A stretch of 55,348 nt of DNA from an uncultured bacterium (GTDB lineage Bacteria; Hydrogenedentota; Hydrogenedentia; Hydrogenedentales; Hydrogenedentaceae): NCBI GenBank assembly GCA_938014335.1, contig CALLRP010000057.1, positions 1 through 55,348 of the forward strand, read 5' to 3'. Position numbers and translations under genes: made by a program. The notes under the pieces are model-generated. The model was not told the DNA's origin and made no database searches. It worked only from the letters and a program-made list of their open reading frames with translations. Shown piece after piece: positions 18,227 through 26,843 of the stretch. Position 1 is the first letter of the stretch. Each line of letters opens with the position of its first letter.

Positions 18227-19366
18227 ATGGTAAAAAAAGTTTTTTCTATTTTATGGTTCCTACTAATTGGGGTTATTGTTTTTCTTTTTGTGAAATCAGT
18301 AACCGGTCCAAATGAGGCGAAAATAGATGGTGCATTTAATTATGTTCTTGATGTTATGTATTCGGATGGTTTGCATAACTCGAATTCAGACATGATTTAT
18401 TGGCGGGGGAGATTTTATTTAATCCATGCTAATTCGCCATTTCATTTAGGTAGTACCCATTGCAAATTAATTTTATGGCAATCGGATGATGGAATAAAGT
18501 GGGAAAAAATGAAAGAATTTAATTCGCCGGGAGAAGATATTCGAGATCCGAAGTTTGCTGAGATTAATGGACAGTTATTTTTATATGTGCTTGTAAATAG
18601 AGATTTTTTTGCAGAACCCTATCGGACTTTATTTGCACGGTCGAGAGATGGGAGAAATTGGACGCCTTTTGAGCCATTAAGAGGGGATGCAGAGGGGTGG
18701 CTTTTTTGGAGACCTAAGACGAGGGATTGTATTGAATGGTATGTTACAGGATATTGGAATGAACATGGGAAATCTGCTTTATTTCATTCCAGGGATGGAA
18801 TATATTGGGAATTAGTATCTATTATTTATGAGGGGGACAGGAATGACGAAACGGATTTTGAATTTTTCCCTGATGGCACGATTATTTGCATCGCAAGATT
18901 AGAAGTTTCTGACTCGTGGTTTGGGCATCCTGATGGATGCACATTAATTGCCACGGCAAAGCCTCCATATAAAGAATGGAGTAAAGTAAAATCAACCATA
19001 ACACGATTGGATGGTCCTTGCTTGTTTACTTTTGAAGGGAAAGTTTTTGCGACGGGGCGAAGGGATTGTAGTAATGAGGGACCGTTCTGGTATATGGGGA
19101 GTATTTTTAATAAGAAAAGGACTTCCTTATGGCATGTTACTCCCGAAGAATTAGTTTGGTTAACGGATTTCCCGAGTGCGGGGGATACAGTATACGGTGG
19201 TGTAGCTATGCGAGGAGGAAATATTTATTTTTGTTATTATAGTAGTCCTATTACAAAAGATTATCCCTGGGTTGTAGGCATGTTAGGGAAAACGGATATT
19301 TTGATGTTGAAGTGTAGTAAAGATGATTTTAGAGAATTTGTAAGTTTAAAAATAGGGAAAGAGTAG
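18227..19366 (+). CDS. Membrane-anchored Asp-box (sialidase-like beta-propeller) protein
   Basis: The product has 379 residues from the ATG at 18227 (GAGG 8 bases upstream); a GTG one codon earlier is possible. A single N-terminal hydrophobic helix (about residues 5-25) anchors or exports it. The body carries repeated Asp-box-like motifs, QSDDGIKWEKM, RSRDGRNWTPF and HSRDGIYWELV, spaced like blades of a sialidase-type beta-propeller, plus IYWRGRFYLIHA-type strands. The glycan target is unknown, and sialidase catalytic residues (Arg triad, Tyr/Glu) cannot be assigned confidently. It is divergent from the aminotransferase, with a 110-base AT-rich shared promoter region. Confidence 0.75.
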   Translation: MVKKVFSILWFLLIGVIVFLFVKSVTGPNEAKIDGAFNYVLDVMYSDGLHNSNSDMIYWRGRFYLIHANSPFHLGSTHCKLILWQSDDGIKWEKMKEFNSPGEDIRDPKFAEINGQLFLYVLVNRDFFAEPYRTLFARSRDGRNWTPFEPLRGDAEGWLFWRPKTRDCIEWYVTGYWNEHGKSALFHSRDGIYWELVSIIYEGDRNDETDFEFFPDGTIICIARLEVSDSWFGHPDGCTLIATAKPPYKEWSKVKSTITRLDGPCLFTFEGKVFATGRRDCSNEGPFWYMGSIFNKKRTSLWHVTPEELVWLTDFPSAGDTVYGGVAMRGGNIYFCYYSSPITKDYPWVVGMLGKTDILMLKCSKDDFREFVSLKIGKE

Positions 19367-19442
19367 ACATATTCGTCTTATATAAAGATTTCATAGGGAT
19401 TGAGTAGATTCGTACGTTTTCTACCTGATTTACCACGGTTAA

Positions 19443-20333
19443 TCAAAGAAGGGAGATTTTTTCGCGGGAGATTTTTTGTTGGGATTTGTTGAGACGAATA
19501 ATTTCAGTAATACCTTGACTTAAAAGTAATTCTCTGGCTTTTTCTAAACCGTATCCGACCTGATGGATATTGTGCGAGTCGTCGGCAAAAGTGAAAGGGA
19601 TGCCCAGTTCTGCCGACTTATGAATAATGGATAGGTCGGGAAATATACGTTTAATCGGTTTTCGTAAACCGCTTGTATTAAGTTCTAAAATGCAATTATT
19701 CTTTTTTACTTCTTCTAATGTTTCTTCGATGATGTGGATTAGATTTGGAGCGTATTCGGGGATTTCTTCAGGTTTTAAAAAGCATGTGATTAAATCGAAA
19801 TGGGCTACAATATCAGGTTTTATGGACACGACCATATTTTTCAAAGTCTGATAATACGCAATCATCAGGTTTTCTAATCCGTTATGAGCAGATACTGCTT
19901 GTCGAAATGTTTCTTCTGAAAAATCAGTCATATGTTCATTTACCCAGTGGACCGAACCTACTACATATTCAATATTACCTTCTTTTATGAGTTGCTGATA
20001 AAATGGGACATAATTATCTGGAGGAACTACTTCAATTTCCAGCCCTTTTAACAGGGTGATGTGGGAAACATATTTTTCTTGAAGTATTTCAAGTGTGTTG
20101 CAATAGGAATAGAAACTATTTATGAGTATTTCAGGTGTTTTCTGCAATTCAATCTCTTCAGGATATAGATATTTTTCATGATTGCGGGGGGCATGTTCTG
20201 AAAATCCATAAACAGGCATATTAAGTTCGATAGCCCGCAAGATAATATCTTCGAGGGGACTATCTGCATGGTCACAGAATTCTTTGCTGTGTCCACCATG
20301 AACAGAGAAAAACCAGGGTACTGTTTTGTGCAT
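19443..20333 (-). CDS. PHP-domain phosphatase, histidinol-phosphatase (HisJ/HisK)-like
   Basis: The 296-residue protein begins within the PHP metal-binding motif: VHGGHSKEFCDHA near residue 10, then YGFSEHAPR (about 42). KGLEIEVVP (about 101), YVVGSVHWVN (about 127), IVAHFDLITCFL (about 180) and FTFADDSHN (about 255) complete the metal ligands. This matches the trinuclear-metal PHP phosphatases that dephosphorylate L-histidinol phosphate. The histidine pathway role is likely but not proven, as no other his biosynthesis genes are nearby. Start: ATG with GGAGAT. It converges on the Asp-box gene. Confidence 0.82.
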   Translation of the reverse strand: MHKTVPWFFSVHGGHSKEFCDHADSPLEDIILRAIELNMPVYGFSEHAPRNHEKYLYPEEIELQKTPEILINSFYSYCNTLEILQEKYVSHITLLKGLEIEVVPPDNYVPFYQQLIKEGNIEYVVGSVHWVNEHMTDFSEETFRQAVSAHNGLENLMIAYYQTLKNMVVSIKPDIVAHFDLITCFLKPEEIPEYAPNLIHIIEETLEEVKKNNCILELNTSGLRKPIKRIFPDLSIIHKSAELGIPFTFADDSHNIHQVGYGLEKARELLLSQGITEIIRLNKSQQKISREKISLL

Positions 20334-20442
20334 GAAAATATCTCCATATTGCTTCTAAAACTTCTATAACAAATTTTAATATGATATGCTAATAGATAGG
20401 AAAATAAAAAGTAAATGGAGAATATCCGTAGGAGAATGAGGA

Positions 20443-21291
20443 ATGAGTATTTTTTTTGTAATGGTGCAAGTAACAGTGTTTACAACATTATTAGCCGATG
20501 AACAACCAATAAGAGAATTATGTGGATTTAAGTTTACAGAAGGTCCATTGTGGGTGAAAGAAATCGGTTGGATATTTAGTGATATACCTGCGAATAGAGT
20601 TTATAAGTTAGAAAACAAAGAGATATATTTAGAGCCCAGTGGTAATTCTAATGGATTGGCATTGGATAAGCAAGGGGACCTCCTGTTAGCAGAGCATGGA
20701 AATCGAAGGATTTCGAAAATGAATAAGAATGGTGTTGTTGAAACTGTTGTAGATAGATATCAGGGGAAAAAGTTAAATAGTCCAAATGATTTAGTAGTGC
20801 GGTCAGATGGCACGATATTTTTCACAGACCCACCTTATGGCTTGCCAGGAGGATTACAAGGACCCCATGCGGAATTAAATTTTTGTGGAATTTATGAAAT
20901 AACATACAAAGGAGAGCTCTTCCTGATTAATAAGAATTTGAAAAAGCCCAATGGAATTGCTCTGTCGAAGGATGAACGAATTTTGTTTGTTGCGGATACA
21001 GAACAGAATGCTGTTTTTAAGTTCGAATACAATGGCAAGCAATATCCCATAAAGGAAACGAAGTTTTGTGATGTTTTCTCTCCGGATGGTATAAAGATAG
21101 ATAAAGAAGATAACCTGTGGGTAACTTCGTCGGAAGGGGTTGTTGTATTTGATAAAATGGGGGAGAAAATAGAAGTTATTCAAGTTCCCAAACACCCAGC
21201 AAATTGTGCTTTTGGAGGTAAGAACGACGATGAGTTTCTCGTAACGGCTCGGGACTGTGTTTATGTATATCGGTTGAAAAAGGGAAAATAG
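20443..21291 (+). CDS. SMP-30/gluconolactonase-like beta-propeller protein
   Basis: The 282-residue protein has a short hydrophobic N-terminus (ending near LLADEQ), so it is probably exported. SMP-30/LRE-domain motifs are clear: FTEGPLWV with the metal-binding Glu, GNSNGLALDKQGDLLLAEHGNRRI, LNSPNDLVVRSDGTIFFTDPPYG, KPNGIALSKDERILFVADTEQN and SPDGIKIDKEDNLWV. The Asn and Asp residues at these positions are the family's calcium and substrate ligands. Members hydrolyse sugar lactones such as gluconolactone. The physiological substrate is unknown. Confidence 0.88.
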   Translation: MSIFFVMVQVTVFTTLLADEQPIRELCGFKFTEGPLWVKEIGWIFSDIPANRVYKLENKEIYLEPSGNSNGLALDKQGDLLLAEHGNRRISKMNKNGVVETVVDRYQGKKLNSPNDLVVRSDGTIFFTDPPYGLPGGLQGPHAELNFCGIYEITYKGELFLINKNLKKPNGIALSKDERILFVADTEQNAVFKFEYNGKQYPIKETKFCDVFSPDGIKIDKEDNLWVTSSEGVVVFDKMGEKIEVIQVPKHPANCAFGGKNDDEFLVTARDCVYVYRLKKGK

Positions 21292-21422
21292 AGCGAAAAT
21301 GAAAGTAAGCAAATTGAAAGATTATTTATGAGTAATGTTATGATAATATTCCTTTCTATTACATAATAATCATGATTTAGAAAGAATAAATTACTTTAAA
21401 CTGAAAAAGAAGGTATGGATTT

Positions 21423-22439
21423 ATGATAGATTTGAAGAAAATAAAGTCTGCAGAAGTATGGCGTGATAAGAGAGAAGAATTAAAAAGACAATTTCTCCAC
21501 TATTTGGGAGAAGAAATATTAATATTGAGTGACCCTCTTTATGATGAGTTAGAAGAAGACCGTTCAAGTATTTTCGTCCCACATACAAAAATTATAGACG
21601 AGGTTGCGGAAGATGAATTGAAACGGTATAAGATTGAATACTCCGTTCAAGAAGAGGAGCGAATCACCGCCTGGGTTTTTGCACCGGAACGAAGTAAGAA
21701 AGAGTCCATTCCGGCTATTCTTTGTTGCCATGATAATGTTCCTCAGGGGAAGGATGAGTTTGCAGGGGTAGATGGCGACCCTCAGTATGCAATAGCACGA
21801 GACCTTGCCTATTCGGGCTATATCACAATGGTTCCAGATTGTTTGTATTTTGGGGAAAGGACAGAACCTAAAAAGGCAAAAGGTGCAGGAAAAGTGCAGG
21901 AAGCGAAATCTTCTAAAGTAGTATATCAAGGGAAATTGATAATGGATTATCTCGCGGGGTTGCGAGTTTTTGGAACATGGTTTACAACGGATATTACAAG
22001 TATTGGTGTATTGGGTAAAGGATTTGGTGCTTTGCAAGCAATTTTGTTGACGGCAATAGAACCATCTATACAAGCATGTGTTGCGATAGGTCCTTTATCT
22101 TCGTGGAAGGATACGAAGAATAAAAATAACTGGTTATTTGAAAGTAAACATGATTTGATTCCGATTATTCGGAATGAAATAGAAATGGGAAAAGAAACTT
22201 TTGATATCGAGCATATTCTTGCTCTTTGTGCTACAAGTGCGGTGTTAATTATTAATCCGTCAGGAGATGTGGATAGCACAAGTAGAGGGAAAACCAATAT
22301 ACCGTTTGTTAAATCAGCAGGGAAAATATATGATTTATTAGGAATGCCAGAGGCGCTTCGGGTTGTTCAAAGAAAATCAAAGAATTTTGGAAGTACTTTC
22401 TTACCTGTTATAGAAGACTGGTTTGCGGAATGGCTTTAA
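21423..22439 (+). CDS. Alpha/beta-hydrolase (acetyl-xylan-esterase/dienelactone type) lacking catalytic Ser and His
   Basis: The 338-residue protein has no signal peptide. The fold markers are present: PAILCCHDN (oxyanion loop, about residue 99), ARDLAYSGYITMVPDCLYFGER, ITSIGVLGKGFGALQAILL and a late strand VLIINPSGDVDS that keeps an acid residue. However, the nucleophile elbow, normally G-x-S-x-G, reads GKGFG. The usual G-H-D/G-H-x-F histidine site near the end reads KSKNFGS. Two of three catalytic residues therefore appear lost and the protein is probably not an esterase. It may bind a ligand or partner. It precedes the moxR operon by 55 bases, with no terminator seen. Confidence 0.7.
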   Translation: MIDLKKIKSAEVWRDKREELKRQFLHYLGEEILILSDPLYDELEEDRSSIFVPHTKIIDEVAEDELKRYKIEYSVQEEERITAWVFAPERSKKESIPAILCCHDNVPQGKDEFAGVDGDPQYAIARDLAYSGYITMVPDCLYFGERTEPKKAKGAGKVQEAKSSKVVYQGKLIMDYLAGLRVFGTWFTTDITSIGVLGKGFGALQAILLTAIEPSIQACVAIGPLSSWKDTKNKNNWLFESKHDLIPIIRNEIEMGKETFDIEHILALCATSAVLIINPSGDVDSTSRGKTNIPFVKSAGKIYDLLGMPEALRVVQRKSKNFGSTFLPVIEDWFAEWL

Positions 22440-22494
22440 TGAAATGTTCTGAAATTATAGGAATTAATGGTTATATAGGGATTGTTTTGTCAAT

Positions 22495-23442
22495 ATGAAT
22501 GAAATATATAAAAATAAAATAGATAGATTAATCCAGAATGTTGAGAGAGTATTTTTAGGAAAAAACCATGCTATTAAACTGTGTGTAGTGGGTATACTCT
22601 CTCGAGGGCATATTTTGATAGAGGATGTGCCGGGAATGGGTAAGACTACACTGGCACAGGTTCTAGCTCGCTCCATGAATTGTGTTTTTCATCGCATTCA
22701 GTTTACGAGTGATATGTTACCTTCAGACATATTGGGTGTTTCTATACTTAATCCGCGAACAACCAATTTTGATTTTCGTAAAGGCCCCATTTTTGCGAAT
22801 GTAGTACTTGCAGATGAGATTAACAGAACCCCTCCCAAAACACAGAGTGCTTTGCTGGAAGCGATGAGTGAAAATCAGGTTTCAGTAGATGGAACTACCT
22901 ACCTATTACCTCAACCATTCATTGTTATTGCGACACAAAATCCTATTGAATATGAAGGGACATACAGTTTGCCGGAGTCCCAATTGGATAGATTTTTAAT
23001 CCGTTTGGAGATAGGTTATCCGCCGGCGGAAGAGGAACTCATCATCATGAAGAAAAGAGAGGTCGTCAAGGAAATTAGTGAGTTACCACCGGTTTTGTCA
23101 TCCGAAGAGATAGTGGAACTACAAGAACAAACAAAGAAAGTACTTGTAGATGAGTCTATAATGAATTATATTTTGCAGATTATAGAACAAACGAGAAAAC
23201 ATGAACAGGTAGAGTTAGGAATAAGTCCGCGTGGGACACAGAGTTTGTATGTGGCGACCCAGGCATGGGCACTTATTAATGGGAGAGATTTTGCGACACC
23301 CCAAGATGTTAGAGAAGTGGCAGAGTCTGTACTATCGCACCGACTAATTTCGAAATCCCGCTCATTTAATCTTATACATATAGCAGAGGAACGAAAGAAA
23401 ATTATTCAGGACATTCTCCAACGAGTTCCGATACCCCGTTAA
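22495..23442 (+). CDS. MoxR-family AAA+ ATPase
   Basis: The 315-residue cytoplasmic ATPase carries Walker A EDVPGMGKTTLA (about residue 45), Walker B NVVLADEINR (about 105), sensor 1 FIVIATQNPIE (about 143), and ESQLDRFLIRLEIGYP with the arginine finger region. The C-terminal lid has GISPRGTQSLYVATQAWA with the sensor 2 Arg. MoxR ATPases act as chaperone-like factors for partner proteins, commonly encoded next to DUF58 and transglutaminase proteins, exactly as here. The ribosome site is weak. It is the first gene of a three-gene operon. Confidence 0.93.
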   Translation: MNEIYKNKIDRLIQNVERVFLGKNHAIKLCVVGILSRGHILIEDVPGMGKTTLAQVLARSMNCVFHRIQFTSDMLPSDILGVSILNPRTTNFDFRKGPIFANVVLADEINRTPPKTQSALLEAMSENQVSVDGTTYLLPQPFIVIATQNPIEYEGTYSLPESQLDRFLIRLEIGYPPAEEELIIMKKREVVKEISELPPVLSSEEIVELQEQTKKVLVDESIMNYILQIIEQTRKHEQVELGISPRGTQSLYVATQAWALINGRDFATPQDVREVAESVLSHRLISKSRSFNLIHIAEERKKIIQDILQRVPIPR

Positions 23443-23444
23443 TT

Positions 23445-24542
23445 ATGATTTCAGGATTACCAACACGAACGAAGACGATACGAACTTATTGGTGGGGAGA
23501 AGTTTTTTTTACCATTCTGTTATTACTTTCCGCATGGAATAGTGGTAATAATATTTTGTATTTAGCATTTTCTGTTTGTTTTGCTGTAGCGCTGTGTGCA
23601 GAGGTATTTTCTAAATGGAACTTTAAAGCCCCCTTCATAGAAGTTTTAGCACCGGAACAGGTTACGAGAGGGAGTGTGGCAAATATCTGGATACGACTTG
23701 AAAATAGAAAAAAAAGGACACCTTTATTCGGGGTTTCGATAGAAGGTGTTATTGAAGATACGCATGGGAAAAAAACAAGGGTATTCTGGAAAAAGATTCC
23801 CGTGCTGTCTATGAATCAATCTTTGGAGTTTACGATTGAACAAGAATTTCAGAAAAGGGGGCGAGTGTGTATAACGGAAGTGATTATTCGTTCTGAGTTT
23901 CCATTAGGGATAATTGAAAAAGAAGCGTGGTATCGATTAGATACCGAAGTATTGGTTGTGCCGAAAACACAATTTTTGAAAGTACAGTCGTTAGGGAGTT
24001 TTGCGGGAGGAAGTCGCGTACCTACGCGTACCTTAATTTCGGAATCGGGAGATTTTTATTCAATTCGTGAATATCAACCGGGGGATGATTTGCGGTATAT
24101 TGCGTGGAAAATAAGTGCACGATTGGGGGTGTGGTTGGTGCGAGAATGGGCATTAAGTTTACCTAATCAATATTTGATTTATTTAGATTTAAGAAAACCC
24201 ATAGGAAACAATAACGAGGAGTTATTTGAAGAGATGATGGATTTTGTGGCTTCTCTTGTATTTTCACTTCTTATGAAGCAATTTCGAGTAGGAATATGGG
24301 CTGAAGAAGATAAAGTTCCCATGGGACATGGAGTAGGACACTTGAATTTAATATTAAAAAAACTTGCATTACTTCAAGCTTCTGATAATGTAAATATAAA
24401 TGAGAAATTATGGAATCATTTTATTCAAGAAGGGAGAAATTCAAGGTTGTTACTTATATCTGTAAACCCCGAATTATGGGGTAAAATGATTTCAAATGGA
24501 ATGAGGGTAGTAAATCCGGATGTCATTTCTGCGGGAAGATAG
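23445..24542 (+). CDS. DUF58-domain membrane protein
   Basis: The 365-residue protein starts 2 bases after the moxR stop. Two adjacent hydrophobic helices lie at about residues 17-50, followed by an extracytoplasmic-like beta region. The DUF58 signature ESGDFYSIREYQPGDDLRYIAWKISARLG lies at about residues 197-225, with a von Willebrand A-like fold to the end (YLIYLDLRKP is the MIDAS-like strand, but the DxSxS pattern is not intact). DUF58 proteins are paired with MoxR ATPases; their biochemical role is poorly defined. Confidence 0.9.
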   Translation: MISGLPTRTKTIRTYWWGEVFFTILLLLSAWNSGNNILYLAFSVCFAVALCAEVFSKWNFKAPFIEVLAPEQVTRGSVANIWIRLENRKKRTPLFGVSIEGVIEDTHGKKTRVFWKKIPVLSMNQSLEFTIEQEFQKRGRVCITEVIIRSEFPLGIIEKEAWYRLDTEVLVVPKTQFLKVQSLGSFAGGSRVPTRTLISESGDFYSIREYQPGDDLRYIAWKISARLGVWLVREWALSLPNQYLIYLDLRKPIGNNNEELFEEMMDFVASLVFSLLMKQFRVGIWAEEDKVPMGHGVGHLNLILKKLALLQASDNVNINEKLWNHFIQEGRNSRLLLISVNPELWGKMISNGMRVVNPDVISAGR

Positions 24543-26766
24543 GCATAACTTGATATTAAAAATATCGGTAACGATGATTGTTATGTCATCGTATTTAGCA
24601 TTAACAGCTGTCCGATATTATGGGACTGTAATGTTGTTCATTCCAATATTGCCATTAGTATTGAACTTTTTTGGGGAAAAAATAGAAGAAAAATATCCTC
24701 GATATTCATTTTGGGTTCAAGTACCATTATGGGTTGTGAGTATTTCTTTACCCGTTTTAATCATGTTTTTAGGTATTTTAGATACAGTGCTTCTTTTAAC
24801 TGGATTAATACAGTTGACGCTGGTAGCAAGACCCAAAGCAATGAAAGAGTATTTGTATATTATTCTCATGAGTTTTTTCCTCTTATTGGGGGCAGGGGTT
24901 CAGGCTCCCGAATTTATTGTAGGTATTTCATTTATATTATTTGTTTGTTGTGTTTTTACATTATTACCTATTGTGACAATAGTTTATGGTAAAGATAAAG
25001 AGGGTAAAAGTATTTCAGTTCCTGGTGCTCAACTCCGAAAATTGTTTCCTGCTTATCGTCTTTATCTTGTAATTTTTGTGTTGTTGAATATTCTTGTGGG
25101 TTGGATATTTATTGTTACGAGTTTCTTATTTATGCCTCGGATGGAGGCAGGTATTTTTGGTCGTGATTTAGGGACTCTTTCTCGCACAGGTATTACAACC
25201 AGTGTTTCTTTAAGAGGAGGTCAAACAATCTCAATATCTTATACACCGGTTATGAGTGTGTTTATTCCATCTGCAGGAACAAATCCTCCTATAGCACAAA
25301 ATCGAGTTTACTGGCGAATTACGAGTTTGCCTACTTATTTAGGAATTCAATGGCGTAGATGGCCTCTTGAAGATTCCTATGAGCCTATGAGTAGTTCCGT
25401 TTCTTTTATGAGTTTATTAAAAGCTATTCAAGGACAGAACAGTAATAAGAAGACGAATATTTTTTTTGAAAGAGAACGAGATATGCCTTCCACTACGATA
25501 GTTCAAGAAATATACCTTGATAGTATTCCGGAAGATGGTATTCCTGTATTAGACCGTGTTAGAGAATTTCGTGTAAGGGAATCGGGAGCACAGGTTTCCT
25601 TAAATTGGGATTCTACGAGAGATTATACGGTTTCTTTTTCATCAAATAACGCCCGTAGGTTGGTATATAGAGTGGTTTCTGATCTTATTCAATGGGATGA
25701 GACACGATTAAGAAATGCTCCTACGAATTATAAGGAACTTATGTCACCTCGAGATTATGACTTGTTAACACAACATGATTTGTCGTCCGAAGTGCAATCG
25801 CGTATTCAAAGTATTGTAGAAGGGAAAGAAACAGTTTTTGACAAAGTTCGTGCTATAGAGGATTGGCTTTCAGGTCCAGAATTTCAATATACATTGGATA
25901 TTCCTCCTTTACCGGGGGAACATCCGATGAATGCCTTTTTTACCCAAATTCGGAGGGGTCATTGTGAGTTGTTTGCCAGTGCCATGGCTCTTGCTGTGCG
26001 AAGTTTGGGAATACCGGCTCGTGTTGTATCGGGGTATGTTGGAGGGGAATGGGATTCGCAGAGCCGTTCATATATTGTTAGAGAAGGAATGGCTCATTTG
26101 TGGGTAGAGGTGTTGTTTCTCAATTATGGCTGGGTCCCTTTTGACCCATCACCAATACCGGATTCCAATTACTTTATGAGAAACCAAATAGTAATGCAGT
26201 TGACACGATGGATGTTGCGAACCCGAATGTTCTGGTATCAAAGAATTGTGGGCTTTGACCGTGGATTTCAGTTGCCCAGTTTGGGTATTGAAAAAGTAGG
26301 TTTTATAAAAAGTGTGGATGATTATATTAATCCAGGCAGAAGGCTATCCGTTCCTTCTGTTGGAACAGTTGTTATTTTATTGATATTTTTATGTGTTTTG
26401 TATGTTGTAAGTTTAATAGGACAGATGCTATGGAAATTCCTTCGATTTTATCGAGTGAAAACGAGAGAAGTTCCTCTGACGGTAGACCAACTTGAAGCGA
26501 GAAAACTTTTTAAAAAGGTGGAAAGAGTATTTGAACAGAATCATTGGAGGATTTACAATTTGACTGTTGAAGAAATAGAAAGGGACTTGTCTAACAGGGT
26601 TCCTTTGTTATCTTCTGAGATACGGACTTTTTTGAATGAGTATAATTTAATTCGTTTTGGGAAGAAACCATGGGATGAGAAGAGAAGGAAGTATTGGGGG
26701 AAGAAGATAAATGAGTGGCGGAATAAAAAGTTCTGGCAAAATGAAAAAGAAGGCGATAGGTATTAA
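24520..26766 (+). CDS. TgpA-like transmembrane transglutaminase
   Basis: The 748-residue protein overlaps the DUF58 gene by 23 bases. About five or six N-terminal membrane helices (residues 10-210) are followed by an extracytoplasmic region with a transglutaminase-like core. The Cys of RRGHCELFASAMALAVRSLG (near 483), the His of GMAHLWVEV (near 525) and the Asp of WVPFDPSP (near 542) form the papain-like triad. A last membrane helix (about 610-640) precedes a cytoplasmic C-terminal domain. This layout matches TgpA of Pseudomonas, an essential periplasmic transglutaminase-like protein. Substrates are unknown. Confidence 0.9.
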   Translation: MSFLREDRHNLILKISVTMIVMSSYLALTAVRYYGTVMLFIPILPLVLNFFGEKIEEKYPRYSFWVQVPLWVVSISLPVLIMFLGILDTVLLLTGLIQLTLVARPKAMKEYLYIILMSFFLLLGAGVQAPEFIVGISFILFVCCVFTLLPIVTIVYGKDKEGKSISVPGAQLRKLFPAYRLYLVIFVLLNILVGWIFIVTSFLFMPRMEAGIFGRDLGTLSRTGITTSVSLRGGQTISISYTPVMSVFIPSAGTNPPIAQNRVYWRITSLPTYLGIQWRRWPLEDSYEPMSSSVSFMSLLKAIQGQNSNKKTNIFFERERDMPSTTIVQEIYLDSIPEDGIPVLDRVREFRVRESGAQVSLNWDSTRDYTVSFSSNNARRLVYRVVSDLIQWDETRLRNAPTNYKELMSPRDYDLLTQHDLSSEVQSRIQSIVEGKETVFDKVRAIEDWLSGPEFQYTLDIPPLPGEHPMNAFFTQIRRGHCELFASAMALAVRSLGIPARVVSGYVGGEWDSQSRSYIVREGMAHLWVEVLFLNYGWVPFDPSPIPDSNYFMRNQIVMQLTRWMLRTRMFWYQRIVGFDRGFQLPSLGIEKVGFIKSVDDYINPGRRLSVPSVGTVVILLIFLCVLYVVSLIGQMLWKFLRFYRVKTREVPLTVDQLEARKLFKKVERVFEQNHWRIYNLTVEEIERDLSNRVPLLSSEIRTFLNEYNLIRFGKKPWDEKRRKYWGKKINEWRNKKFWQNEKEGDRY

Positions 26767-26843
26767 AAACTTTGAGTAGAGATAATGGAAGGGGGCGACC
26801 TATTTATTCCGGTAAGAATTTGTTATATGAAGTCAACAAGAGA

